From: a virus
Strand: one strand, 5' to 3'
Virus record (IMG/VR): IMGVR_UViG_3300012203_000069
Span: 1-20,135 of that record
DNA: 20,135 bases
Shown: piece by piece, positions 1 to 9,100 of the stretch
Position numbering within the stretch: the stretch's first letter is position 1
Layout: each line of letters begins with the position of its first letter
Program-made: the position numbers and the translations under genes
The notes under the pieces: model-generated
Seen by the model: the letters and a program-made list of their open reading frames with translations, nothing else
What the model was told of the DNA's origin: nothing
The model's database searches: none

Positions 1-1
1 G

Positions 2-826
2 TTTCTGCCCTATGATGCCGAGGAGGTGATCTTTTGCAGTCTGTCCTATGACGGAACGAACTATGTCCGGCTGACCTATCGGGAACGTGACTGGATCGAG
101 CGCTTCGCGGCACCGGTGTTCACATTACCGGGCAACACGCCTTGGTTTTACCGGGCGGAAAACTTGGCCTGGCCTTATTTCAGCCCTGGCCGGTTCACGT
201 TTACCTCGAGTGAACAGAGTCCTTTTAACATGTATATCGCCGGCCGGGACGCTAACGATTTCCCGATCAGTGAATCTTTTATCCTCCAGGGAACGATTAA
301 CCCGGATCAATCGGTTAACCCGGCGAGTATTTCGAGCGTCAACTCGTACAAACTGGTGACTGTGCTTTCCAAGGATGTCACCGCGACATCCTTGTCGATT
401 AGTGCCGAACATCCAATCTCCGCGGTTGCGATGCAGATGCCGCCGGCGCTAACCGAGCTGGTGTTTACCCAGATTATTCTTTATCCGCCACCAACCTTTC
501 CGGCTGGATCGCCTGTCTATGTGCGGATCCAGGTCAAGGTCAAGCCCGATAATCTCAACAACGATATGAGCGTGCCGCGGATCAGTCATATCTGGGATGC
601 GTTGATCAGTTTCACGACATCAGCGCTCTACCGGCGGCTGCAGCAGGTGCAGAAGGCCCAAGCCAGTGAGCAGGAAGCAATGGGGCATATCGCGGCAGCG
701 GTAAACGTCGAAAAGCACCAGTCCGAGATGCGTCAGCAGGCCGTGCCGACCGTGTACGAATCAGGCAATTATTTAGATGGTGGTTATGCTGGGGCAGTCA
801 GTTACAATCCTTTTGGAGGTCCGTGA
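2..826 (+). CDS. phage structural (tail/head completion) protein, 5' partial
   Basis: The reading frame is open from the first complete codon of the window, so the gene begins upstream. A GTG at 26 follows an AGGAGG-like stretch but probably lies inside the gene, because the upstream codons read naturally (F-L-P-Y-D-A-E-E-V). About 274 residues are visible. The product is rich in beta-prone segments and ends in a helical stretch (about residues 195-240 of the visible part, rich in Q, A and E) followed by a Gly/Tyr/Pro-rich tail ending FGGP. I recognise no enzymatic motif. It directly precedes a nozzle-like gene, where T7-like phages have the tail gatekeeper (gp11) or a head-completion protein, so a virion role is inferred from position. 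The next gene's ATG lies 4 bases after the stop. Confidence 0.6.
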   Translation, partial: FLPYDAEEVIFCSLSYDGTNYVRLTYRERDWIERFAAPVFTLPGNTPWFYRAENLAWPYFSPGRFTFTSSEQSPFNMYIAGRDANDFPISESFILQGTINPDQSVNPASISSVNSYKLVTVLSKDVTATSLSISAEHPISAVAMQMPPALTELVFTQIILYPPPTFPAGSPVYVRIQVKVKPDNLNNDMSVPRISHIWDALISFTTSALYRRLQQVQKAQASEQEAMGHIAAAVNVEKHQSEMRQQAVPTVYESGNYLDGGYAGAVSYNPFGGP

Positions 827-830
827 ACCA

Positions 831-2378
831 ATGCCGCTCTACAACCCCCAGCTCGATGACGAGGTCCTTTTTGATGCGAGTGTACCGATTCAGGGGGTCA
901 ACAACAGTCTGCCACCCAGTGCCATTGACCGGACAGCTAGCGAAGATGCCGAGAACCGCCTGACTCAACGGGACGGGCTCAACCGGCCGCGGCCCGGTAT
1001 CATCCGGTTAAAAAAGAGCAGCCCGACCGGCAGCCTGGATTCGATTCATCACGTTGGGACCGGAGTGTTTTTGGCCAATGACGCTACTGCCTGGTATAAG
1101 TTCGATAATCGGGCCAATACGCTTTCCAGTGCCGCTGGCGGCCCGGCCTACGCGCCTGGAGCGCAAGTCTATTCAGCGCTGGCCAATGATGTTTTGTATT
1201 TCAGTAGCGGCACGACCTTAAACAAGTATTCGGTTGCGGCCGGCTTTGGCAGTGTGGCGTTGCCAGCCAACGGGCCAACGGCCAAATACCCAATCTGGGC
1301 GGTTGAACGCCTCATCTACGCGTACCAGAACACGTTAATTGTCAGTGACGCGCTCAACCCCGAAGTGTTCGATGTCGCGACGGGTTCAGTAACCATTGAC
1401 CCGATAGCGAGCGATGTAATTACCGGTCAATGTCTCTGGCAGACGCAGCGCCTTGCAGTGTTTAGAAACGGAGCGACCTATGTGATCGAGACCGGGCCTG
1501 GGTTGAATGTGCCTGATTGGGCGATTAATCGGGTCAGCGGCACAATTGGCTGCCGGTGTCACGGTACAATCGTACAGACTGAGACCGATGTGATCTTTCT
1601 CTCGGAGACCGGACGCGGGGTTTACCGCTGCAGCCAGGCGCCGGCCAGCGATCAGCAGGGGATCTGGCGGCCGGCCAGTGCGGACGTGCAAGGTTATATC
1701 GATCGGATCAACTGGAGTGCCTGTGATAACGCGCGCGCGACATTCTGGAACGATCTTTATATGCTCTCCGTGCCGCTGGACAATTTTACGTATAACAATT
1801 TCTGCCTAATTTACTCAGTCTCTCTCGACAAATGGCAGGGTACCTGGTGTTTCGATATCGGGGGAACAGACGTAGCGGTACGCGATTTCGCCCGTGACCG
1901 GACCGATCTCAATTATACGGTGCTCCTGGCAGCGACTCGAGACGGGATTATTTCGCGGTTCACTTATCCGGTCGAGCGCCGGTATTACGATCAGAATATC
2001 GATAACTCCCAACAGGTTTATAAATCCTTTCTGCGCAGCCGGTCATTTACGTTTGGCGAGAACATTAACCAGATCAGGCCGCACTCGGCCCGGTTCCAGT
2101 TTCTAGAATCTGATGATGCTGTTGATATCACGGTGATTGCCGATCGGGCGACTGAACTGATTAAACGCAATACGCCAACCAGTAACTCCCTGCTTTCGCT
2201 GCCAATTCCCCGGTTCTCGTTTGATCTGGATCGGGAAGGATTCATGAACGTGCCGATCGGACTTCTTGGGGTAGGGATCTGCACGGAGCTCCAGTTTTTG
2301 TTGGAAGGAACGGGTAATTGGTCCCTGTTCCAAATTAAGGTAGCGGCGTTTGAATCGATGCCACTTTTAAGCACGTGA
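831..2378 (+). CDS. putative tail nozzle / packaged-DNA stabilisation protein, beta-propeller-like
   Basis: Start chosen at ATG 831 because GGAGG (815-819) lies at a suitable distance; the longer frame from 777 would overlap the upstream gene by 50 bases. The product is 515 residues. The middle is a series of short beta-rich blades with recurring hydrophobic/aromatic strands (for example LIYAYQNTLIVSDA, QRLAVFRNGATYVIE, DVIFLSETGRGVYR, YTVLLAATRDGIISRF), the look of a beta-propeller as in T7 gp12 or P22 gp10 nozzle proteins. Its place before a GNAT-like gene and the internal virion genes matches gp12 in the T7 order. No catalytic motif is seen. The stop overlaps the next start (GTGA, 2375-2378), suggesting coupled translation. 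The fold is inferred from pattern and position, not shown by a search. Confidence 0.6.
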   Translation: MPLYNPQLDDEVLFDASVPIQGVNNSLPPSAIDRTASEDAENRLTQRDGLNRPRPGIIRLKKSSPTGSLDSIHHVGTGVFLANDATAWYKFDNRANTLSSAAGGPAYAPGAQVYSALANDVLYFSSGTTLNKYSVAAGFGSVALPANGPTAKYPIWAVERLIYAYQNTLIVSDALNPEVFDVATGSVTIDPIASDVITGQCLWQTQRLAVFRNGATYVIETGPGLNVPDWAINRVSGTIGCRCHGTIVQTETDVIFLSETGRGVYRCSQAPASDQQGIWRPASADVQGYIDRINWSACDNARATFWNDLYMLSVPLDNFTYNNFCLIYSVSLDKWQGTWCFDIGGTDVAVRDFARDRTDLNYTVLLAATRDGIISRFTYPVERRYYDQNIDNSQQVYKSFLRSRSFTFGENINQIRPHSARFQFLESDDAVDITVIADRATELIKRNTPTSNSLLSLPIPRFSFDLDREGFMNVPIGLLGVGICTELQFLLEGTGNWSLFQIKVAAFESMPLLST

Positions 2379-2824
2379 ACCACGCCAAAGAGTACATCAA
2401 AGTAATGCGAACGCTTGAGCCCCTGTTCCGGCAAGCGAAGCGCCACGAGCATTGGCGGTTCGAAGAGATTTGTGATTGGACTGCCTACTTTTGGAATAGG
2501 GGCACAATCGCTTGGGTGATTGACGATTGGGGCGTGGCCAAGGGTGTATGCGTTATTAAATTCTTTCGGCGACTCGAACAATTTCTGAAACCGTTCGTTC
2601 ATGAACCTAATGGGCCTTTTTGCATGATTGAGCTTTTGATTGCTGATGGGCCCGAGATGCATGGGTGGTTGCTTGAGGATTTAATCAGGCGTTGGGGTTG
2701 GCCGGAAATAATGATGTGGGATAGAGGGGATAGAACAGAGGGTGGGGCACCTCGGATGTATACTCGTGCACAATTTATGAAATTGTCTCGCAGATTTACT
2801 AAAGGAGTGACACTAAATGTGTGA
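2375..2824 (+). CDS. small GNAT-like phage protein (T7 gp13-like position)
   Basis: 149 residues, starting at GTG 2375, which overlaps the stop of the nozzle gene by four bases. The product is aromatic-rich (many W, F, Y) with alternating helices and strands: an N-terminal helical part (residues 1-35), a strand pair around WVIDDWGVAKGVCVIKFF, and a C-terminal segment with ELLIADGPEMHGWLLEDLIRR. The last resembles the strand-helix of a GNAT acyltransferase fold, but the usual acetyl-CoA loop (Q/RxxGxG/A) is absent, so catalysis is doubtful. In T7-like phages the gene after the nozzle, gp13, is a small protein needed for virion assembly and has been linked to a GNAT-like fold. That is the best guess, made from position and weak pattern. 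Confidence 0.5.
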   Translation: MNHAKEYIKVMRTLEPLFRQAKRHEHWRFEEICDWTAYFWNRGTIAWVIDDWGVAKGVCVIKFFRRLEQFLKPFVHEPNGPFCMIELLIADGPEMHGWLLEDLIRRWGWPEIMMWDRGDRTEGGAPRMYTRAQFMKLSRRFTKGVTLNV

Positions 2825-2928
2825 AGCCATCGATCATAAGAAACCCACGTTCTGTGCGCGGCTTGATCAAGCGGGAACGCTCAAGAGTGATATCCCTTGG
2901 GCGTCTCCTTGTAAAGGAGGGTACTAAG

Positions 2929-3462
2929 ATGGGCGGTCAAGGCAGCAGTCAACAGCCTGAGGTAATTCATCCGGGGGAAGCGGCTCAAGCAGCTGTTGGT
3001 ACAGCTGGGGCTGGCGAAATGATGTCCATCGCTAACCAACCTATAGAACAGTACGCGAATCTGGCGACTACCAGCGCCCTTGGGCCGGCCGAGATGCAGA
3101 CGCAGCAAGCGCTGGCTGCCCGGGGTGCGCTTCAGGGCGCGCAGGCTCAACAGGATATTCAATCTCGGGTCGATCCGATGGCGTATGCGCAGCGTCAGAT
3201 GCGGCTTAAAGCTGCTACGGATCGCTTGGGCCAGCTTTACGGACAAGACCCGACTGCGTTTACCTATAACGCGCCTGGCGTTTACGCTGTTCCCGGAACA
3301 TCTAGTCTGCCCGGGTTAACTGATTTGCGGAATCAAGGCTCAGCGATCGCGTCTCAGTTATCGACTGGCGCGGTGGACCGGTCCGGGAGTAATCCGCGTC
3401 TGGTCGGACCGGCTAAACCGACGCTACCGGCACTGACCCAGCAAGGGACTTACCTTGTCTAA
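2929..3462 (+). CDS. putative internal virion protein (small, Ala/Gln-rich)
   Basis: Start chosen at ATG 2929, which has a good ribosome site (AAAGGAGG at 2913-2920); the frame is also open from GTG 2821, but that start has no such site and adds a basic, unrelated-looking stretch. The product is 177 residues, low in complexity, rich in Ala, Gln and Gly, and mostly helical (residues 10-110), with a Pro-rich C-terminus. No known domain is recognised. Its place between the GNAT-like gene and two more Gln/Gly-rich genes resembles gp14 in the T7 internal-core series. A role in the internal core or ejectosome is inferred from position and composition. Confidence 0.5.
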   Translation: MGGQGSSQQPEVIHPGEAAQAAVGTAGAGEMMSIANQPIEQYANLATTSALGPAEMQTQQALAARGALQGAQAQQDIQSRVDPMAYAQRQMRLKAATDRLGQLYGQDPTAFTYNAPGVYAVPGTSSLPGLTDLRNQGSAIASQLSTGAVDRSGSNPRLVGPAKPTLPALTQQGTYLV

Positions 3463-3470
3463 AGGCTAAC

Positions 3471-4622
3471 ATGGCAATAGCAGCAACTCAGATATCACCT
3501 AGCGCATCTTTGCCGCAATGGCAGGCTTGGTACGGTCAGAACATCGGCAAAACGATGATGGTCGGCGGTCAGCCGGTTGTAATCGGGCAGGATATCGGGG
3601 CAGACGATCTGTTATCGGCGTTCCGCAGTAACACGATTGGCTGGGGTGGCGGTGCACAGCAACCCTCTGGTGCAATCGGCGGAGGCCAGCAGCCTGAGAG
3701 TGCCGCGCTGCAGCAGATGCAGCAGATTGATCCTACGGGTGAAGCGTTGCGCCAGGGGCTCGGGCAAAGTTATCTCTCGCAACTGGCCAAAACAACGAAC
3801 CCGCAAGCTAGCGATTTTCAGTCGTACCTGGACATGTACAAACAGGTTGACCCGCAAGGCTACGCCCAGCGGGTTTCGCTGGCTGGCGGCGTGGATCAGT
3901 TCGTCAAGCAAATGCAAGATCAGGCTGCGCTCGGCAGCCAGCTCGATCCCGGCACGGTGCGCGAGGTTGAGCAAGGCACTAGGGCTGGCCAGATCGCGCG
4001 CGGCAACGTGTACGGCACGCCGCAACTGGTAGCTGAGACTATGGCCCGAGGGTCTGCTGGCGAACAACGTCGGCTCCAGCGTCAGCAACAGTTGCAGGGC
4101 GCTTTAGGTCTGCAGCAGGGTTATCTGGGAGCTGGGCTCGGACTTGGCGATGTCGCGATGAGTCTCTATAACCAGCAGGCAAACCAACTTCGCGCCAGTC
4201 AAGGTGCGGGTCTGGGCTATTTAGGGAGCGGCCAGACGCCGTATCAAGCGGGCGCGTCTTATTTGAATATGGCTGAACAACGGGCAGCGGCCGCGGGGCA
4301 GGGCGGCCCGCAATATAACCCGTCGAGTTTGGGCCAACAGTACACCGGAGCCGGCGCGCCATCATTCCCGCAGTACGGGCTAGATATGAGCCAGCTAGCT
4401 GGGAATTGGTATAATAACATCAACCAAGCCAACCTCCAGGCCTACGGGCTGGGACAAGCCTATGGCCAGAAGAGCGGCGGCAGTGGAATGGGCGCGGCGA
4501 CTGGGGCCTTAGGCGGAGCGGCTTCTGGAGCCCTAGCAGGAAGCGCACTTGGCCCATGGGGAACGGTTATAGGCGGGGTCGGAGGAGCAGTTGCGGGCGG
4601 GTTGTCCGGCTATTCTAAATGA
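3471..4622 (+). CDS. putative internal virion protein with C-terminal glycine-zipper segment
   Basis: 383 residues from ATG 3471, eight bases after the previous stop; the ribosome site is weak. The protein is rich in Gln, Gly, Ala and Tyr with long helical stretches. The last 45 residues are a hydrophobic Gly/Ala repeat (from GMGAATGALGG to VAGGLSGYSK) with GxxxG and GxxxA spacing. That glycine-zipper pattern is found in membrane-inserting proteins. In a phage virion block it suggests a protein that is ejected and enters the host membrane to help form the DNA channel. I recognise no family. The membrane role is inferred from the zipper and the neighbours. Confidence 0.5.
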   Translation: MAIAATQISPSASLPQWQAWYGQNIGKTMMVGGQPVVIGQDIGADDLLSAFRSNTIGWGGGAQQPSGAIGGGQQPESAALQQMQQIDPTGEALRQGLGQSYLSQLAKTTNPQASDFQSYLDMYKQVDPQGYAQRVSLAGGVDQFVKQMQDQAALGSQLDPGTVREVEQGTRAGQIARGNVYGTPQLVAETMARGSAGEQRRLQRQQQLQGALGLQQGYLGAGLGLGDVAMSLYNQQANQLRASQGAGLGYLGSGQTPYQAGASYLNMAEQRAAAAGQGGPQYNPSSLGQQYTGAGAPSFPQYGLDMSQLAGNWYNNINQANLQAYGLGQAYGQKSGGSGMGAATGALGGAASGALAGSALGPWGTVIGGVGGAVAGGLSGYSK

Positions 4623-4646
4623 GCCGGAGCATTAACAGGAACATAT

Positions 4647-4811
4647 ATGCCATTAAAAAAAGGAACGAGCAGGCAAACGATCAGTTCCAATATTTCGGAA
4701 ATGGTTAAAGCTGGTCATCCCAGGAATCAAAGCGTCGCTGCGGCTCTTGATACGGCCCGCCGGAGCGGGGCAAGGATCCCCAAGAAGAAAAAAGGAGGTT
4801 CGTACTACTAG
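4647..4811 (+). CDS. small conserved phage protein (DUF6496-like)
   Basis: A 54-residue basic protein beginning [20 protein letters not shown] and continuing with [19 protein letters not shown] and a lysine-rich tail ([11 protein letters not shown]). This is the typical look of a small phage family in which MPL-K-S-x(3)-I-x-x-NI is followed by an EM-x-x-G-x-P-x-x-QAVAIAL-like helix. Its function is unknown. AGGA at 4637-4640 is a suitable ribosome site. The AAGGAGG inside its 3' end (about 4793-4799) probably serves the next gene. It sits between internal virion genes, as this family often does. Confidence 0.75.
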   Translation: MPLKKGTSRQTISSNISEMVKAGHPRNQSVAAALDTARRSGARIPKKKKGGSYY

Positions 4812-4813
4812 TT

Positions 4814-6190
4814 ATGCCAGCCAGAATTCAGGCTACTCATCCTTGGTATCCACGGCTTCGGTTTCCCTATCAACGCCAACCGGCGCAAGCAAGAGGGGGC
4901 GGTGGTGGTCGCGGTGGTGGAAAAGGCGCATTGGGTGGTGCGATTGATACTTCGCCTACTGGCAACGTTGGCGGCGATCTGGCCAAGGCTATCATGAACA
5001 CGATTGCGCAGAATCGGCAGAACGCGGCTGCTAACGCGATCTTGAACACGCAGACACCGCCACGGGCTGGGCTGGTTGCGCCGGGGGTAAGCCCGGCTAC
5101 GGGTGCGCCAAACGTGATTGCGCCGGGGACACCGACTTTTGGCTCAGCCCCGCAGACCGGCGGCGCGGGCGAGCTTGCGATGCGCACTCAGCAGAACCAG
5201 CAAGATTTAGCCGATCAGTTGCAGAAGGCCAAGATCGCAGCGGAGCTTGCCCTGGTTGGGCAGCGCACGCGGCGAGGTGGCGGTGGCGGCGGCGGCGGAG
5301 GAGGCGGTGGCGGCGGCGGAGGAGGCAATGCGAGCCGGTGGCAGCAATATCTGGGTGGCGACCAGGGGAAAACGGCAAAAGCCGGGAAAGCGGCAGCGTA
5401 CGAGCCTGGGTCGATCGATCCCTTGACGGATCCGAATGCGGACAAGTTTCAGTATGTCCAAGCTGACTTTGACGCGAAATACGGCAAAGGCGCGTATGCC
5501 AGGATTGCGCCGAATTTGGCGAATGCGAGCGTAGACGACAAAGGTAATTACACCATTACTGAGCCTGGGACTGCTGATAAACCGGGTAAACAGATTATGA
5601 CGTTGCCAAAGGATCAGGCTAATTATTGGCTTTCCCGGTATAACGCGGCGAGCGTCAGGTCAGGGCAACAACCTCTTTTCACCGACAAATTTCCGAGTGC
5701 CAACCCCACCAGCGGGCAACCGGGTGGCACGGAAGTCAATCCCTATAAGCCGACTAATCAGCTGGAAGCTAGGTCGTTACCGTACAAGTCTTTTTTTATC
5801 GATCCGAATACCGGCCAGGTCGGGCAAAAGCTGCCCGAAGAGAAACAGGCGCCACCAGCGGGCCAGAAAACCAGCCAGATCAATACTGGTGACCAGGGGC
5901 TGGCTGATGTCACTGGAGCACAACAGCCGATTCAGCCGCAACCGGCTCAAGCGGATTCGCAAGACAGGAGTTTAGCTGATGCGATTGCTCAAAGCAGAGC
6001 AGCCGATCAATTAAAGGGAACAACAATTCCGGCACAACCGCCCCCGCAACTGGCAGCTTTAACGCCTCCGAGCACACCTGGAAGTTTTGATCTGGGGCAG
6101 CCGCCAACCGGCGGGTTACCGCAAGATACGGCACTGGCTGACGCGATTGCTCGGGCGCGGACTCAGGATCAATTAACGGCTGCGGCATGA
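4814..6190 (+). CDS. putative internal virion protein, Gly/Pro/Gln-rich with polyglycine linker
   Basis: 458 residues from ATG 4814, two bases after the stop of the small gene; AAGGAGG at about 4793-4799 is slightly distant. The N-terminus has Gly clusters, then a helical segment (about residues 110-150, AMRTQQNQQDLADQLQKAK), a run of about 17 glycines (residues 155-171), a mixed domain (172-330, with DPLTDPNADKFQYVQADFD), and a disordered Pro/Gln-rich tail. The tail carries two related peptides, LADAIAQSRAADQL (about residue 386) and LADAIARARTQDQL (about residue 441). No known family is recognised. Context suggests a linker-like virion protein packaged with the large ejected protein that follows. 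Confidence 0.5.
   Translation: MPARIQATHPWYPRLRFPYQRQPAQARGGGGGRGGGKGALGGAIDTSPTGNVGGDLAKAIMNTIAQNRQNAAANAILNTQTPPRAGLVAPGVSPATGAPNVIAPGTPTFGSAPQTGGAGELAMRTQQNQQDLADQLQKAKIAAELALVGQRTRRGGGGGGGGGGGGGGGGGNASRWQQYLGGDQGKTAKAGKAAAYEPGSIDPLTDPNADKFQYVQADFDAKYGKGAYARIAPNLANASVDDKGNYTITEPGTADKPGKQIMTLPKDQANYWLSRYNAASVRSGQQPLFTDKFPSANPTSGQPGGTEVNPYKPTNQLEARSLPYKSFFIDPNTGQVGQKLPEEKQAPPAGQKTSQINTGDQGLADVTGAQQPIQPQPAQADSQDRSLADAIAQSRAADQLKGTTIPAQPPPQLAALTPPSTPGSFDLGQPPTGGLPQDTALADAIARARTQDQLTAAA
5276..5326 (+). repeat. polyglycine-coding GGN tract
   Basis: Seventeen consecutive GGN codons (GGT, GGC, GGA mixed) inside the 4814-6190 gene. Being a multiple of three, it keeps frame. The mixed third positions show it is not a pure slippage product. 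It probably encodes a flexible hinge between two parts of the virion protein. Confidence 0.9.
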
Positions 6191-6191
6191 T

Positions 6192-9100
6192 ATGGCTGAC
6201 ACAGCGGTAGCTGATGAGATTCGTAAACGCAAAGCGGCTGCGGCGTTAAACGGGCAAGACGACGAGGACACGACTGATACAGAGGCCCTCGACTCGAGCT
6301 CGGGCCGAGAGTCTGCCGATACGTCCGATGAACAGCCGACGGATGAAGGATCGGCTGTACTGGCCGAGGAGGAGACAGTTGACCAAGCGGTTGTTCCCGC
6401 CGAAAAAGCTCCATCGCTAGGGTACAGATTTGTGCCGGTTGCGCCGCAGAATGTTTCGCGTGGAACATTTCGCGGTATGGGCGAGGAAGGGCTCGATGTG
6501 CCGCCTGAAACGAGACCGGTTCGACCGCCCGCGGTACCGTCGCCCTTACCTGGGTTAGAGCCTGAATATGCCGGTATTGCGGAAGGACCGGCACCGGAGA
6601 AGTTGACTCAGGTTGAGCGCGGCGAGCTGGTCAAGCCATCGGTTGAACCGGCACCTGATAAGCTGGAACAAGTTGAACGGGCGGAGTTAGTCAAGTTGCC
6701 ACCGGAAGCTCCAAGTCAACTGCCTCAGGTTGAGCGTGGCGAACTGGTAAAAGTTCCTCCGGGTACGGCGCCGCGTGCTCAAGCGATTCCTACTGCGCCA
6801 GCTGTTGGTCCTGCCGGGGCTGTAACACCTTTCATGGGCGAGGAAGGCTTGGATGTCACGCCTACCCCGCCAAAGGTTCAGCGGGCTTTAGGCTACAAGT
6901 TTGTGCCGGTAGCGCCGCCAGCTCAGCCGCTCGGCCCTGGGACAGAGGCTGATGTTACCAAGCCGCAAGTGCCGCAGCCAGGGACACAAGCTGATGTTGG
7001 CGGGGTAAGAACGCCAGCAACCGGGCAGGCTTCTGATTTCGCTAATCGAGCCCAGCAATGGCAGACGGCCATGCAGGCATACGGATTTAATGCGCGAATA
7101 AACCCAGACGGGTCGTGGGTGGGAACCGGGCCTGAGGGCAAAGAGGTGACGCCGGAGCAAAACAAGGGACTCTATCAGTTCGGGGCGCTCCTTTCGAAGC
7201 AGTACGGATTCAGTGGGCAGGAAACGAAAATTGACCAATTAGGGGATGTTAGAGCGCCAGCCAAGCCAGTTACCCAAGCCAAGGCAGAGCAGGTAGTTAC
7301 CGAAGAGCCAGCGATCACTAACCAGGCGCAGCCAGGATCTTATAGGCCGTATCAGGGTGCAGGCCAGCGAGTAATAAAGAACATCATCATTCATTCTAGT
7401 GACGGGTCTGAGAAGGGCGATATCAACACCCTGACTGGCGGAGACCCCGATCACAAGGTGTCCGCCCATTACTACACGACCAAAGATGGACGCAGTCTCC
7501 ATTTCGTTGCTGACAATGACATTGCTTATCATGCTGGGGATAACATCAATCCATCGCAGTATAGTAACGGGGTCACAATCGGGATTGAGCAGGAACACAT
7601 TGATGGCCAGCCGTGGGCAGAGGCGGAAGTCAAGCGCACGGCTCAGACTGTTGCGGAACTCCTGCGGCGGAATCCAAATCTGACGATAGACAATGTTTTA
7701 GGCCACTCGGATATTGCACCCGAACGTAAACAGGACCCGCTTAATTTCCCTTGGGACCGGCTTCGCGCGTATGTTGCGGCGGACTTAAAGCAAGGCGCAC
7801 AACCCGGTCAGGCGACTGAAGCGCTGGGTGCTGCGCCACAAGCCCAGCCGGCAACCAAGCAGGCCAATGGGCTGTACGAGAACGAAAAGCCGCAAGATTT
7901 CCTCACCGGAAAAGCGACCACGTTTGCTACGCCCGAAGATTTGAAGAGCGGAGCCGACAACGGGGTAGGTGCATCGCGACTGGGTGGGCTCGATACAACC
8001 CAGGTGGCTGGGGTAGCGGTCCCCGAAGAAGCTTTACGGGCCAAGTACGGCAACAATTACGCGGCTTGGCGCACGGCGCGGGTTGATGTGATCGATTTAG
8101 CGACCGGCAAACGGTTGCGAGTGCCGATAGTCGATCTGGGGCCGCGAGGCGACCTGGATGCCATAGTCGACATGACGCCCTCTATTAGCAGTTACTTCGG
8201 CGGTGACAAAAACTTGTCGGTCAAGCTGGTCGATAAAGCCGGGCCGGATGTGAACAAGAATCCGCAATTGTTCGCGGATGAACAGGCAGCAATTAAGCAG
8301 GGGTTTGATTCCAGCACGTTGCAGCCCGGGGTGCAAAAGATTGTGCCCAAACTTGGGTACAAGTTTCAGCCGCAAAGCCCGGAAGGCGCTGCTCAGGCGC
8401 AGAAGGATCTGCAAACGGGAATCCAGCAGCAACAGGACACCATCTCGAAGCTACCAGAGTCAAGCAGCGGCAACGTCATCGGGTTATACAAGCGATTGGA
8501 TCAACCGGTGGAGGGTACCACATCGCAGAGCCGGGAAGCAGCTCAGGCTAGTCTCAAGACGCAGATTATCGCGGCAATGCGGGAGAAGTATCCGGAGATC
8601 AAGACCGACGATGAGGCTTGGACTAAAGCCCAGGGTACCACCGGTCCGCTGGAACTCGGGGCTGAATTTGGTTCCAAAATAATGGGATACATCCAGCAGA
8701 TTGAGTCTGTAACTAGGAAAGCTAGCGCCGGTACCGATCAGTTTGCAGTTAACCGGTTTCTTGAGACCGTGCTGCCCAAGGGCAGTGATGCCGATAAACA
8801 GGATCTCTTAACCAAGCTCTATGCGATGCCGCCTGATCAACGGGCTGCTGAGATCGAGAATCGTTTAGGCCCCGGATTCGTCGAGCCGGGTAATCCGAAT
8901 AAAGATCCCTTATACCTTTCTCAAGCTTTGACCCGGTTGCATGATCCAGCTTTCCAGCAGCGTAAAGCCGATGAGCTAACCAAATTGCAGGCTGAGATGC
9001 GTCACAATCTCAGTGATGATCCCCGGCTCAAAGGCACGCTGGCTGAAAAGGTGGTAAATAACGCGGCTCAATTAGTGACGAGCCTCCCGCAGTTTGCTAC

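Noticed and set aside
2018-2662. Leftward 214-residue ORF
   Set aside because: It is antisense to the nozzle and GNAT-like genes, whose frames and coupled starts are convincing. It has no ribosome site or known motif.
5097-5461. Leftward Pro/Arg-rich ORFs opposite the polyglycine tract
   Set aside because: They are translations of the antisense of GGN codons with no start signal. The + frame continues through the tract in a long gene.
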